Below, one piece after another: positions 18,167-25,098 of a stretch of 64,000 nucleotides of DNA; position 1 is the stretch's first letter, and the number at the start of each line of letters is the position of its first letter. The stretch is from NCBI RefSeq assembly GCF_036763085.1, contig NZ_JBAIYU010000010.1, positions 372,001-436,000 on the forward strand, read 5' to 3'. The DNA comes from JBAIYU01 sp036763085 (lineage in GTDB: Bacteria; Bacillota; Negativicutes; DSM-1736; Dendrosporobacteraceae). The translations under genes were made by a program, and so were the position numbers. The notes under the pieces are model-generated. The model had not been told where the DNA came from. It made no database searches and saw only the letters and a program-made list of their open reading frames with translations.

Positions 18167-18193
18167 ATATCGACGAAAAAGGCGGGGATATTA
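18167..18193 (-). promoter_or_regulatory. Candidate sigma-28 promoter of flgM, overlapping a terminator
   Basis: The mRNA strand reads GTCGATAT (18167-18174), seven of eight to the Bacillus GCCGATAT, preceded by 15 nt and TAAT (18190-18193). The -35 falls in the loop of the terminator that ends the yvyF-like gene. Suggestive only. Confidence 0.4.
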
Positions 18194-18202
18194 ATCCCCA
18201 CC
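18176..18202 (-). terminator. Terminator of the yvyF-like gene
   Basis: On the minus strand GGTGGGGAT-TAAT-ATCCCCGCC forms a 9-bp stem with one wobble pair and a tetraloop, followed at once by TTTTT. It is a textbook intrinsic terminator between the yvyF-like gene and flgM. Confidence 0.82.
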
Positions 18203-18290
18203 AAGTACCAAATTAGGTCATTTTTAGCCAACAAGCTAATTTATCATCATTTTACTAATGTTTACATCTTTTCTGATATGTTTTCATTTT

Positions 18291-18674
18291 TTATTTAAAG
18301 TCTTTAGTATACATACGCGTACCAGATCTTTCTTCCTCAGTTTTTTTGGTTTCGCTATGCTTTACTTGCTCAAGAATATTTTTGCTGCACTTTCCGCATA
18401 AACGCCCTTCGCTGATTTGTACTCCGCACGTCTCGCAAGGGCGAGTAATCTCGAAATCACCCTTAAAGCGGCCGCGTTTCATCATGCGTAATACAGTCTT
18501 TTCTTTTACTCCGGTAGCATTACAGATTTCCTCAATAGAAGCCTTGCCTTTTTCTCTCAAGAAATCGACAATTTTTAGTTCTTCGAACTCTTCTATCTCA
18601 TAACAAGAAGGACATAAACCACTTGCGTTTTGAACAAACAGCTTACCACATTCAGGACAGTTAGCCAGGCCCAT
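18291..18674 (-). CDS. YvyF-like flagellar operon protein (zinc ribbon plus HTH)
   Basis: 127 residues. An N-terminal CPEC/CPSC zinc ribbon is followed by a helix-turn-helix-like segment (IEEICNATGVKEKTVLRMMKRG) and a second CETC/CGKC pair. This is the TIGR03826/YvyF family found upstream of flgM in Firmicutes. The architecture suggests a DNA- or RNA-binding regulator; no target is established. The start has a GGGGGTAGG ribosome site at the foot of a large inverted repeat. Confidence 0.85.
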   Translation of the reverse strand: MGLANCPECGKLFVQNASGLCPSCYEIEEFEELKIVDFLREKGKASIEEICNATGVKEKTVLRMMKRGRFKGDFEITRPCETCGVQISEGRLCGKCSKNILEQVKHSETKKTEEERSGTRMYTKDFK

Positions 18675-18684
18675 AATCCTACCC

Positions 18685-18749
18685 CCAAAAACGTAGTTAT
18701 AATATTCACCAAGTAAAATAGCTTGTCTTTATTATAACTACGTTTTTGG
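18685..18749. repeat. 20-bp perfect inverted repeat in the divergent promoter region
   Basis: Arms 18685-18704 and 18730-18749 are perfect reverse complements, separated by 25 nt. One arm abuts the ribosome binding site of the yvyF-like gene. It could be a leader hairpin controlling that gene or a wide operator between it and the HD-GYP gene. Confidence 0.8.
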
Positions 18750-18870
18750 AATTTTGGAACATTTTTTTGTTTTTTGCCTAAAATATCACATTTTTTTCAT
18801 TTGCCAGCAGGATTATGTCGGTTTATGGCTAAATTAAATATACCGCATTATATGACGAAAGGCGTTTTTC

Positions 18871-19479
18871 GTGTTTATGCTAACACTTATGCAAGATCCC
18901 GAAACTTATGCTGGCGGCACTGGCGAGATGAACGAAATTATCGCTAACCTACTACAATTGATAGAGTTAAAGAGTGCAAAGCTTTATTTACACAGTCAGC
19001 AAGTGGCTAATTATGCCGTTAGTGTAGCGGCAAAGATGCGCTTGCCCCGCGAAGAAATAGAGCGAATTCGCACTGCTGCCTTGTTACATGATTTAGGTCA
19101 TGTGACTGTTCCTAATGCCATTCTATTAAAATTACCTTATCTGACTACTCGTGAATTGAGCGTTTTTAAAAACCACTGCAATGCCGGCAGCTACATGCTT
19201 GAAAATATGGCTCCTTGCCAGGAGCTCATTCCATATATTCGTTATCATCATGAACGTTGGGACGGTACTGGCTATCCCAAAAGACTAAAAGGGGTAAATA
19301 TTCCGCTTGGCGCAAGAATAATTGCTGTTGTAAATCATTATGACCGCTTTATTAATCCCTGCACCCAAAACTGGGAGAAAACAAAGGCCGAAGCCATTAG
19401 GGAAATGTTCAGTCTTTCAGGTACGGCATTCGATCCGGACGTCGTTAGGGCGTTCATTGAGGCTTTAGGGGAAGAGTAG
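18871..19479 (+). CDS. Stand-alone HD-GYP domain protein
   Basis: 202 residues. HDLGH gives the metal-binding HD pair, and HHERWDGTGYP is the HD-GYP signature. The family degrades cyclic di-GMP. There is no N-terminal sensor or receiver domain, so the enzyme is a bare catalytic domain. GTG 18871 is chosen because AAAGG lies 8 nt upstream; ATG 18877 is possible. It is the only plus-strand gene between the flagellar cluster and comF and is transcribed divergently from the yvyF-like gene. A link to motility through c-di-GMP is a reasonable inference. Confidence 0.88.
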   Translation: MFMLTLMQDPETYAGGTGEMNEIIANLLQLIELKSAKLYLHSQQVANYAVSVAAKMRLPREEIERIRTAALLHDLGHVTVPNAILLKLPYLTTRELSVFKNHCNAGSYMLENMAPCQELIPYIRYHHERWDGTGYPKRLKGVNIPLGARIIAVVNHYDRFINPCTQNWEKTKAEAIREMFSLSGTAFDPDVVRAFIEALGEE

Positions 19480-19538
19480 TTATTGAACCTCAAAGGCGCA
19501 AAGGTCGCTAATAAAAAAATAAATACGGCTCTATAATT

Positions 19539-19575
19539 AAACCCACGGCTGTTGTAGCAGAAGCCGTGGGTTTTT
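19539..19575 (+). terminator. Terminator of the HD-GYP gene
   Basis: AAACCCACGGCT and AGCCGTGGGTTT form a perfect 12-bp stem with an 11-nt loop, followed by a T-rich tail. A short CAAAGGCGCAAAGG-type repeat remnant (about 19487-19505) lies just before it. Confidence 0.85.
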
Positions 19576-19643
19576 GGTTTTGGCGTTTATTTCGGCTTCT
19601 GTTTTATTGAGCGCTTGCAAAGTATTTCCAAGACGCCTTCGTG

Positions 19644-20024
19644 TTATTCTGCTTTTTCATCTATTTTGCTGTTTATATGGTTAAGCATAGCTAGTACATC
19701 GTTTTGTTCCTGCTGTGCTAAATTGTCAAGTTTAATATCTATTACATTTACTTTTTCTTCTAGAATATCAAATCTATGTTCAAGCCTATCTACTTTTGAT
19801 TCTAAATTGTCAAATCTGTGCTCAAGCCTATCCACTTTTATTTCTAAATTATCAAATCTGTACTCGAGCCTATCTACTTTTATTTCTAAATTGTCAAATC
19901 TGCGTTCTATTGCATCAACCTTTGCATCAACTCGTGCTAAATCATTTTTCACTGCGGCTACATCATCTTTTGTTGCCATATTGTCAAGCTTGGACAATAT
20001 TAATTTAAAAATATCCTCATTCAT
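19644..20024 (-). CDS. Coiled-coil protein with 14-residue repeats
   Basis: 126 residues, no enzyme motif. Residues about 33-88 consist of four copies of RFDNLEIKVDRLE(Y/H)-type units, each two heptads, predicting a long parallel coiled coil. The N-terminus is short and acidic. An AAAGGAGG site precedes ATG 20024, so it is probably expressed. Similar small coiled-coil proteins occur near mobile or variable DNA but have no agreed function. The copies are nearly identical in DNA, so the repeat number may vary. Confidence 0.75.
   Translation of the reverse strand: MNEDIFKLILSKLDNMATKDDVAAVKNDLARVDAKVDAIERRFDNLEIKVDRLEYRFDNLEIKVDRLEHRFDNLESKVDRLEHRFDILEEKVNVIDIKLDNLAQQEQNDVLAMLNHINSKIDEKAE
19759..19926. 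repeat. Four tandem 42-bp direct repeats
   Basis: Units start at 19759, 19801, 19843 and 19885. The first three are closely similar; the fourth diverges in its second half. They encode the two-heptad units of the coiled-coil gene, in frame. Confidence 0.85.
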
Positions 20025-20101
20025 GTTTGAGAGCCTCCTTTCAACAAAATTCTGCTAAAAATATTGTAGCACAAGTCACTAAATCAAACAAGTGTTCGTT
20101 T

Positions 20102-20758
20102 TTAATTATCCGTACCACTCGCAATTGCCAGACCTCTAACACTTTTTGCACCGGATATTTTAAGTACTTTAGCACATTCGTCCATAGTTATCCCAGTGGT
20201 AAAAATATCATCAACTATCAGTATGTTTTTGCCTTTAATAGAGTCCGGATGGGAAACGGCAAAGGCTCCACGAATGTTTTTTCGGCGCTCACTTAGCTGA
20301 AGTTCCCACTGGGGCTTAGTGGGACGCATGCGAACTAAAACATAATCCTGCCAATTAAACCCTCGTTTAATTACCCAGTGTTTGAATATCTTTTCAGTTT
20401 GGTTAAAGCCGCGCTCAGTTATACGGCCTGCATGGAGCGGTACAGCAGTCACAATATCAATATTGATAAACAGACTATTCCTTACAAAGCTTTCCAGCAT
20501 CCATTCGAGATTTAGAGCAGTCTTAAAATTAGCACGAAATTTAATATCGTGTATCATTTTTTTGGCACCGCCCGTATAGTCACAAAGTACCAAACAGCTA
20601 TCAAGATATCTTAATTTATGTGCGGTCATATTTATGTTTCGGATTGATAGTATTTTACTTAAACATACTCGACATAGTGCGCCATGCTCTTCGATCACTG
20701 CACGGCAGATTGGACATTTAGGAGGATAGATAATATCGAGCAGCGCTGCCCACCACAT
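20102..20758 (-). CDS. comF: ComF family protein
   Basis: 218 residues. An N-terminal zinc-finger-like CPIC/CRVC set follows LLDIIYPPK, and the phosphoribosyltransferase motif VLIVDDIFTTGITMDECAKVL is near the C-terminus. ComF is needed for DNA uptake in transformable bacteria. The frame is open to GTG 20785, but ATG 20758 has GGAGG 9 nt upstream and gives the typical start. It lies just downstream of recD2 in the same direction. Confidence 0.92.
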   Translation of the reverse strand: MWWAALLDIIYPPKCPICRAVIEEHGALCRVCLSKILSIRNINMTAHKLRYLDSCLVLCDYTGGAKKMIHDIKFRANFKTALNLEWMLESFVRNSLFINIDIVTAVPLHAGRITERGFNQTEKIFKHWVIKRGFNWQDYVLVRMRPTKPQWELQLSERRKNIRGAFAVSHPDSIKGKNILIVDDIFTTGITMDECAKVLKISGAKSVRGLAIASGTDN

Positions 20759-20786
20759 CTTTAACATCCTCCAAAACCTCCTCACA

Positions 20787-22943
20787 TTAAGTATTTAAAC
20801 TATCTCCTCGCAGCCTCTCTGCAAGCAGCGAATACCGTTTTTTTGTGCGATCATTTGAGACTGCGGTATTTAGCGCAGCCTTAGTTCCAAGCAGTACTAC
20901 TTTTTCCTTAGCTCTAGTTACAGCAGTATAAAGCAAGTTACGCTGGAGCATTACATGATGACCAGGAATGAGCGGCATTACTACAACTGGATACTCACTG
21001 CCTTGGCTTTTATGCACACTCATTGCATAAGCCAGATGCAGCTCTTCAAGCTCACTTCGTTCATACCATACCTCGTTATCCGGATAGCGAACCTTTATCT
21101 TGTTATGTTCGATCTCAATAATAAAGCCAATATCACCATTAAAGACATTTTTATTGTAATTATTCCGCATTTGCATAACCTTGTCGCCAATTCTGAACGC
21201 ATTACTTGTACCATCTGGACTCTCTTGTTGCTCTGGATTTAGTGCCTGCTGCAGAAGCTTGTTTAGATTTTCTACACCACAATCTAAACGGTGCATTGGT
21301 GAAAGAACTTGAACATCCCGCCAGACATCGTAACCTTCCTGGGATAGTTTATCTCTGCACATTTCAACAATAGCTTGCGCTGTTGCCACACTAGAGCTAA
21401 TTTCGATAAACTGAAATTCTAAACTGCTGCTATAGTCTGGCAGCATTCCGCGATTTATGCGGTGGGCATTTTGGACAATCATGCTTTCACCAGCCTGCCG
21501 GAACACTTCTGTTAGTCGAACCATAGGTATTGTTACTGACCGAATAATATCTTTAAGCACCGATCCTGGTCCAACCGCAGGAAGCTGGTCAACGTCACCG
21601 ACTAGTATTACTCTGCAGCCGTCTGGTACGGCACGAAGAAAATAATACATAAGTGAAATATCCATCATGGAAACTTCATCAATAATAATTACATCGGCTT
21701 CTAGTGGCTCGTCTTCATTGCGAACAAATTTTGGTGCACTATCGCCGCCACCGGTTGATTCAAGCATGCGATGAATTGTTGCTGCCTCACGCCCAGTCGC
21801 TTCACTCAAGCGTTTTGCCGCCCGCCCAGTAGGTGCGCCTAAAAGTATCTGAAAGCCCTGCTTTTCAAGAACAGCTAACATACCTTTAACAACCGTTGTT
21901 TTACCGGTACCTGGACCTCCTGTCAGCACTAATACACCATGAGCCAGTGCTGAAACCACCGCTTCACGCTGACTTTCAGCTAAAACCAGTTTAGCAGATG
22001 TTTCCCATTCTTTTACTAGTGAATCAAAATCACTTTCTAATACCGGCTTAGCCTTATCCTTGAGTCGCAGAAGCCTATAAGCAGTATTCTTCTCTGCGTA
22101 ATACAAATGACGCGGATATATTAGTGTAACGCCATGCAAATCTTCGACACACAGTCGTTCTTCTTTTAGCAGTGTTTTAATCCTTAAGGCCACTTCGAGT
22201 TTATCTGTCATCAAAAGCTTTGCCGTTTCTTGAACTAGCGCTTCTTCCGGAACACAGCAGTGACCAGCCTGAGCAATTTGAAGCAATGCGAAATTGACAC
22301 CGGCTGCAATCCGGTCAACATGATTTCGTTCCATCCCTAAAGACATTGCAATTTGATCTGCTGTACGAAACCCAATCCCAGATACTTCCTCTGCTAATCT
22401 ATAGGGGTTCTCCTGCAGTACGGATATAGAAAAGGACCCATACTGAGCAAAAATCTTTCCTGCATAACCACCCGACACACCGTTCATTTCAAGAAAAAGC
22501 ATAAGTTCACGAATTTCAGACTGTTCGATATATGCTTGATGGATCGTCTCCGCCTTTTTACTGCCAATGCCTTCGACTTCAACCAAACGATGAGATTTAT
22601 ATTCAATAACATCCAGCGTCTGGATACCAAAATGTTTTACAAGTCTGGCAGCCATTGCCGGACCAATTCCTTTGATAGCACCTGATGCTAGAAAACGTTC
22701 TATACCCTTTACGCTGGTAGGGGCGATTCGCTTACACCTTGAAGCTTTGAACTGCTGCCCAAATTTGCTGTGTTCAACCCACTCACCAGTTAACTCAAGC
22801 TGTTCGCCTAATAGCGGAGCAGGCATACTTCCGACTACTGTTACGGCACTTCGGTCTTCATTTGGTTTTATTTTAAAAACAGCAAAACTGCCGTCATCAC
22901 TCTGAAAAACTATGCTTTCTACAATCCCAGCTAACTGCTCCAA
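20787..22943 (-). CDS. recD2: RecD2-type ATP-dependent DNA helicase
   Basis: 718 residues. The N-terminal part carries helix-hairpin-helix-like segments (GIGPAMAARLVKHFG, VEGIGSKKAETIHQAY). The helicase core follows with Walker A GGPGTGKTT, Walker B VIIIDEVSMMD and the C-terminal AYAMSVHKSQGSEYPVVV motif. This is the stand-alone RecD2/YrrC form, without RecBC. It starts with TTG 22943, with AAAAGGAG 8 nt upstream; the nearby ATG is out of frame. Confidence 0.95.
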   Translation of the reverse strand: MEQLAGIVESIVFQSDDGSFAVFKIKPNEDRSAVTVVGSMPAPLLGEQLELTGEWVEHSKFGQQFKASRCKRIAPTSVKGIERFLASGAIKGIGPAMAARLVKHFGIQTLDVIEYKSHRLVEVEGIGSKKAETIHQAYIEQSEIRELMLFLEMNGVSGGYAGKIFAQYGSFSISVLQENPYRLAEEVSGIGFRTADQIAMSLGMERNHVDRIAAGVNFALLQIAQAGHCCVPEEALVQETAKLLMTDKLEVALRIKTLLKEERLCVEDLHGVTLIYPRHLYYAEKNTAYRLLRLKDKAKPVLESDFDSLVKEWETSAKLVLAESQREAVVSALAHGVLVLTGGPGTGKTTVVKGMLAVLEKQGFQILLGAPTGRAAKRLSEATGREAATIHRMLESTGGGDSAPKFVRNEDEPLEADVIIIDEVSMMDISLMYYFLRAVPDGCRVILVGDVDQLPAVGPGSVLKDIIRSVTIPMVRLTEVFRQAGESMIVQNAHRINRGMLPDYSSSLEFQFIEISSSVATAQAIVEMCRDKLSQEGYDVWRDVQVLSPMHRLDCGVENLNKLLQQALNPEQQESPDGTSNAFRIGDKVMQMRNNYNKNVFNGDIGFIIEIEHNKIKVRYPDNEVWYERSELEELHLAYAMSVHKSQGSEYPVVVMPLIPGHHVMLQRNLLYTAVTRAKEKVVLLGTKAALNTAVSNDRTKKRYSLLAERLRGDSLNT

Positions 22944-23186
22944 AACATTTACTCCTTTTAACGCCCTGTATCTTTAAATGCTCTAATTCGCAAACCAGCC
23001 TATAATTCCTCTTTTATTACTCTCAAGTATTTACATTTACCGATAAATGATAATAGAATATAAGCAAACACGGCTTACTCCGAGCCCTAGCGACAGCGGA
23101 AGCCGATACTCACCCCTTATGCATGTAGGAAAGTTTTATAATTGCCTATCGTACAATATAAACTTTAAAAATCAAAGGAGCCAATT

Positions 23187-23429
23187 ATGAATCATTACAG
23201 CCCTGAAAATGTCTGTTCTAAGGGAATTAGTTTTGAGGTAGAGAACGGTATTGTAAAAAGTGTTAAATTCGAACGAGGCTGTCCCGGCAGCCTAGAAGCA
23301 ATATGCAAGCTAGTCGAAGGTATGCCTGTTGAAGAAGTAATCAAACGCCTCAAAGGCATCTCATGCAGCGGCAAACCTACCTCCTGCCCGGATCAACTCG
23401 CCCGCGCTTTGGAAGAGTTGAAACGATAA
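23187..23429 (+). CDS. TSCPD domain protein (TIGR03905 type)
   Basis: 80 residues. FERGCPGSLEAICKLVEGMPVEEVIKRL leads to GISCSGKPTSCPDQLARAL, which contains the TSCPD motif. The family resembles the C-terminal domain of vitamin B12-dependent ribonucleotide reductases and may bind metal through its cysteines; its role is unknown. AAAGGAG precedes the ATG. The gene-free stretch upstream (22944-23186) shows nothing else. Confidence 0.88.
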   Translation: MNHYSPENVCSKGISFEVENGIVKSVKFERGCPGSLEAICKLVEGMPVEEVIKRLKGISCSGKPTSCPDQLARALEELKR

Positions 23430-23436
23430 TTCCCTT

Positions 23437-23545
23437 TACCGCAGAGTACGCAGAGTACGCAGAGTGAATACCAGGGAATTGTCACGATAACTATGATTAA
23501 GCATTCACTTCGTGTCCCTCTGCGACCTCTGCGTACTCTGTGGTT
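23437..23545. mobile_element. Palindromic CAGAGTACG-type element, copy A (no gene)
   Basis: The left arm (23437-23465) and right arm (23518-23545) are imperfect reverse complements built from repeated GCAGAGTAC units. The 50-bp core contains TTGTCACGATAACTATGATTAAGCA, related to copy B. It begins 7 nt after the TSCPD stop codon. It looks like a small non-autonomous insertion (MITE-like). Confidence 0.75.
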
Positions 23546-23570
23546 AAAAACCGTATCCAATAATTGCTTA

Positions 23571-23602
23571 ACCCCCAGAGTGCCTATTGGCTCCCTGGGG
23601 GT
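23571..23602. terminator. Convergent terminator
   Basis: ACCCCCAG (23571-23578) and CTGGGGGT (23595-23602) pair, with an inner GCC/GGC pair set. It lies between the plus-strand TSCPD gene and the minus-strand yvrJ-like gene; T-rich sequence follows on the plus strand (CATTTTAT). Confidence 0.65.
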
Positions 23603-23606
23603 CATT

Positions 23607-23750
23607 TTATAGCTTTCCTGCTATGACTTTGGATAATTCATTGATACTGACAGTGAGCTGCTCCAGCTTGCCTTCGATGCGTACAAGCAGGTAGACTGAT
23701 ATCACCATGGCAAAGCCGTAGTTCGCTGTATAGCTCAAGATTTGCTCCAT
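23607..23750 (-). CDS. YvrJ family small protein
   Basis: 47 residues, starting MEQILSYTANYGFAMVISVYLLVRIEGKLEQL. This is the YvrJ pattern: one membrane helix (about 10-24) followed by a short amphipathic tail. In Bacillus yvrJ is near the sigma-O genes. Here it ends a four-gene minus-strand cassette with a sigma factor, a DUF1659 and a DUF2922 protein. Function is unknown. Confidence 0.85.
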   Translation of the reverse strand: MEQILSYTANYGFAMVISVYLLVRIEGKLEQLTVSINELSKVIAGKL

Positions 23751-23769
23751 GTTAGCTTACCTCCTTAAG

Positions 23770-23982
23770 TTAGGCAAGCGCCACAGCATCGCGAGTGCGA
23801 ATACGTGCTTCGACCGTTTGCGTCAGTTCGCCAGCTTTGGTGATAAAGATGTTTCTGCTGACGATTTGCTGCATGACTGTGTCGACTTCGGCTTTAGTAA
23901 GATCTTCCTTGGGATCAGCTAAGCTTAAAGTGACTTCCTTGCCTTCGGCATTGCGGAATACCATTTCAAGTGTCTTTGTCAT
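23770..23982 (-). CDS. DUF2922 family protein
   Basis: 70 residues: KTLEMVFRNAEGKEVTLSLADPKEDLTKAEVDTVMQQIV matches the DUF2922 pattern. It is small, cytosolic and without enzyme motifs. It is nearly always next to a DUF1659 gene, as here. No function is known. Confidence 0.88.
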   Translation of the reverse strand: MTKTLEMVFRNAEGKEVTLSLADPKEDLTKAEVDTVMQQIVSRNIFITKAGELTQTVEARIRTRDAVALA

Positions 23983-24007
23983 CGGCTATTTCCTCCTTCT
24001 TTTGATT

Positions 24008-24232
24008 TTACTCGTCTACCAATTGGGCATCATCAATTCGGCTGACTCCTTCTACTGGATGCAGCTGCAAGCTGGACAAAGCCAATCCAACAGCATGTAC
24101 ATCACTGTCAACAGCTCCAGGTTTTAAGTTATTAAAGGAACGCTGACGGTACACTGGATTGCCTGCGGTATTGACTCCAGTTTGCACTTTGATAATTAAA
24201 CGAGAACTTTGCGGTACTTTTACTATCGCCAT
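24008..24232 (-). CDS. DUF1659 family protein
   Basis: 74 residues: SSRLIIKVQTGVNTAGNPVYRQRSFNNLKP is the DUF1659 pattern. The ATG at 24232 follows GGGGGTGAG; a GTG at 24241 is in frame. It lies between the sigma factor and the DUF2922 gene, spaced 20-26 nt, consistent with one operon. Function unknown. Confidence 0.88.
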   Translation of the reverse strand: MAIVKVPQSSRLIIKVQTGVNTAGNPVYRQRSFNNLKPGAVDSDVHAVGLALSSLQLHPVEGVSRIDDAQLVDE

Positions 24233-24252
24233 ATCTCTCACCCCCTCTCACT

Positions 24253-24822
24253 TTAATACATTCCAGCGCAAAGTATTTTTAAACGAGCTAAACCACGCTG
24301 CCGCAAATTATATACAGCCTGAGGAGATGACTCCATATAAGTGGCTGCTTCACTGACGCCTTTCCCTAAAACTACAGTTAAAAATATCGCCTGCTGCTGA
24401 CGTTTTGGTAATTCAGCAATTTCATTTACGGCCATACTTGCCAAAAGCTTCATTTCAACCTCTGACTCAATATTTGAAGCATCAGCCAAAATGTCTAAAA
24501 GCGAATTGCTTTCATCTTCATCACTTACCTGCAGCGGAAGCTCATTTTGCCAGCGACGCCGCTCTCTTTTAAACAAATTCCACATAGCAAATTTCACTTT
24601 TGATTCTGCATAGCCAGCAAAATTCGTACCATGCTGAGCGTCATAAGTCGATACAGCCTGCACCAACGCCAGCCACGCTTCCGCAACAGCTTCCTCATAT
24701 AATGGTCGCAAATGCGACTGATAAGCGTACTTTTTTACTAACCCTTCAAACAATTGGCAAACCTGCTCAAAAGCCTCATCATCTCCAGCCTGAGCCTGAT
24801 AAACTAAAGTATTTAAATCCAT
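24253..24822 (-). CDS. Sigma-70 family RNA polymerase sigma factor (small, alternative)
   Basis: 189 residues. Region 2 spans about 25-95 (FEGLVKKYAYQSHLRPLYEEAVAEAWLALVQAVSTYDAQHGTNFAGYAESKVKFAMWNLFKRERRRW). Region 4 is C-terminal (IAELPKRQQQAIFLTVVLGKGVSEAATYMESSPQAVYNLRQRGLARL), with no region 1 or 3. It heads the cassette with DUF1659, DUF2922 and YvrJ. ATG 24822 follows AAAGGTGAG; this ribosome site lies in a CTCACC-TAAA-GGTGAG hairpin (24827-24842). No anti-sigma factor is visible, so control may be through that hairpin or the small partners. Confidence 0.88.
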   Translation of the reverse strand: MDLNTLVYQAQAGDDEAFEQVCQLFEGLVKKYAYQSHLRPLYEEAVAEAWLALVQAVSTYDAQHGTNFAGYAESKVKFAMWNLFKRERRRWQNELPLQVSDEDESNSLLDILADASNIESEVEMKLLASMAVNEIAELPKRQQQAIFLTVVLGKGVSEAATYMESSPQAVYNLRQRGLARLKILCAGMY

Positions 24823-24904
24823 TTTTCTCACCTTTAGGTGAGAAACCGGTTCCTCAAGTATTAGCGCTGACTACAATCTACTACTTATCCCCCAAACATA
24901 GCAA

Positions 24905-24941
24905 AAGCCGACCCAGCGCACCTAAATGCACCAGTCGGCTT
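24905..24941 (-). terminator. Terminator downstream of the ABC-F gene and element B
   Basis: AAGCCGAC (24905-24912) and GTCGGCTT (24934-24941) form an 8-bp stem; on the minus strand a TTTT follows. It separates the ABC-F transcript from the sigma-factor cassette. Confidence 0.6.
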
Positions 24942-24969
24942 AAGTAGTATTGATTACTGATATTTTTTT

Positions 24970-25084
24970 AACCGCAGAGTACGCGGAGTACGCAGAGTGG
25001 ATACGAGGAAAATTGTCGCGATATCTATCGCGATTAAGCACTCATCCCCACATTCACTCTGCGACCTCTGCGTACTCTGCGGTT
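24970..25084. mobile_element. Palindromic CAGAGTACG-type element, copy B (no gene)
   Basis: The arms at 24970-24999 and 25055-25084 are near-perfect reverse complements that end AACCGCAGAGTACGC / GCGTACTCTGCGGTT. The core holds ATTGTCGCGATATCTATCGCG, an internal palindrome, followed by GATTAAGCA, shared with copy A. It lies 14 nt after the ABC-F stop codon. Confidence 0.78.
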
Positions 25085-25098
25085 TCGTTAATCCGTTC

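Noticed and set aside
19759..19926. Regular 42-bp direct repeats considered as a CRISPR array
   Set aside because: The repeats are directly adjacent without unique spacers and are in frame within a coiled-coil gene.
19615..20058. Plus-strand open frame of 147 codons with Ser/Leu repeats
   Set aside because: It is the mirror of the coiled-coil gene repeats, without a ribosome site; the minus-strand frame has AAAGGAGG.
23437..23465. Tandem GCAGAGTAC units considered as a small CRISPR or VNTR
   Set aside because: The units are about 9 nt, occur in two inverted arms, and recur at 24970 and 27005 as part of a defined palindromic element.
23393..23605. Open frame on the minus strand reading LCVLCVLCGK
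   Set aside because: It is only the translation of element A; such Cys/Val/Leu repeats arise from the arm sequence and have no ribosome site.
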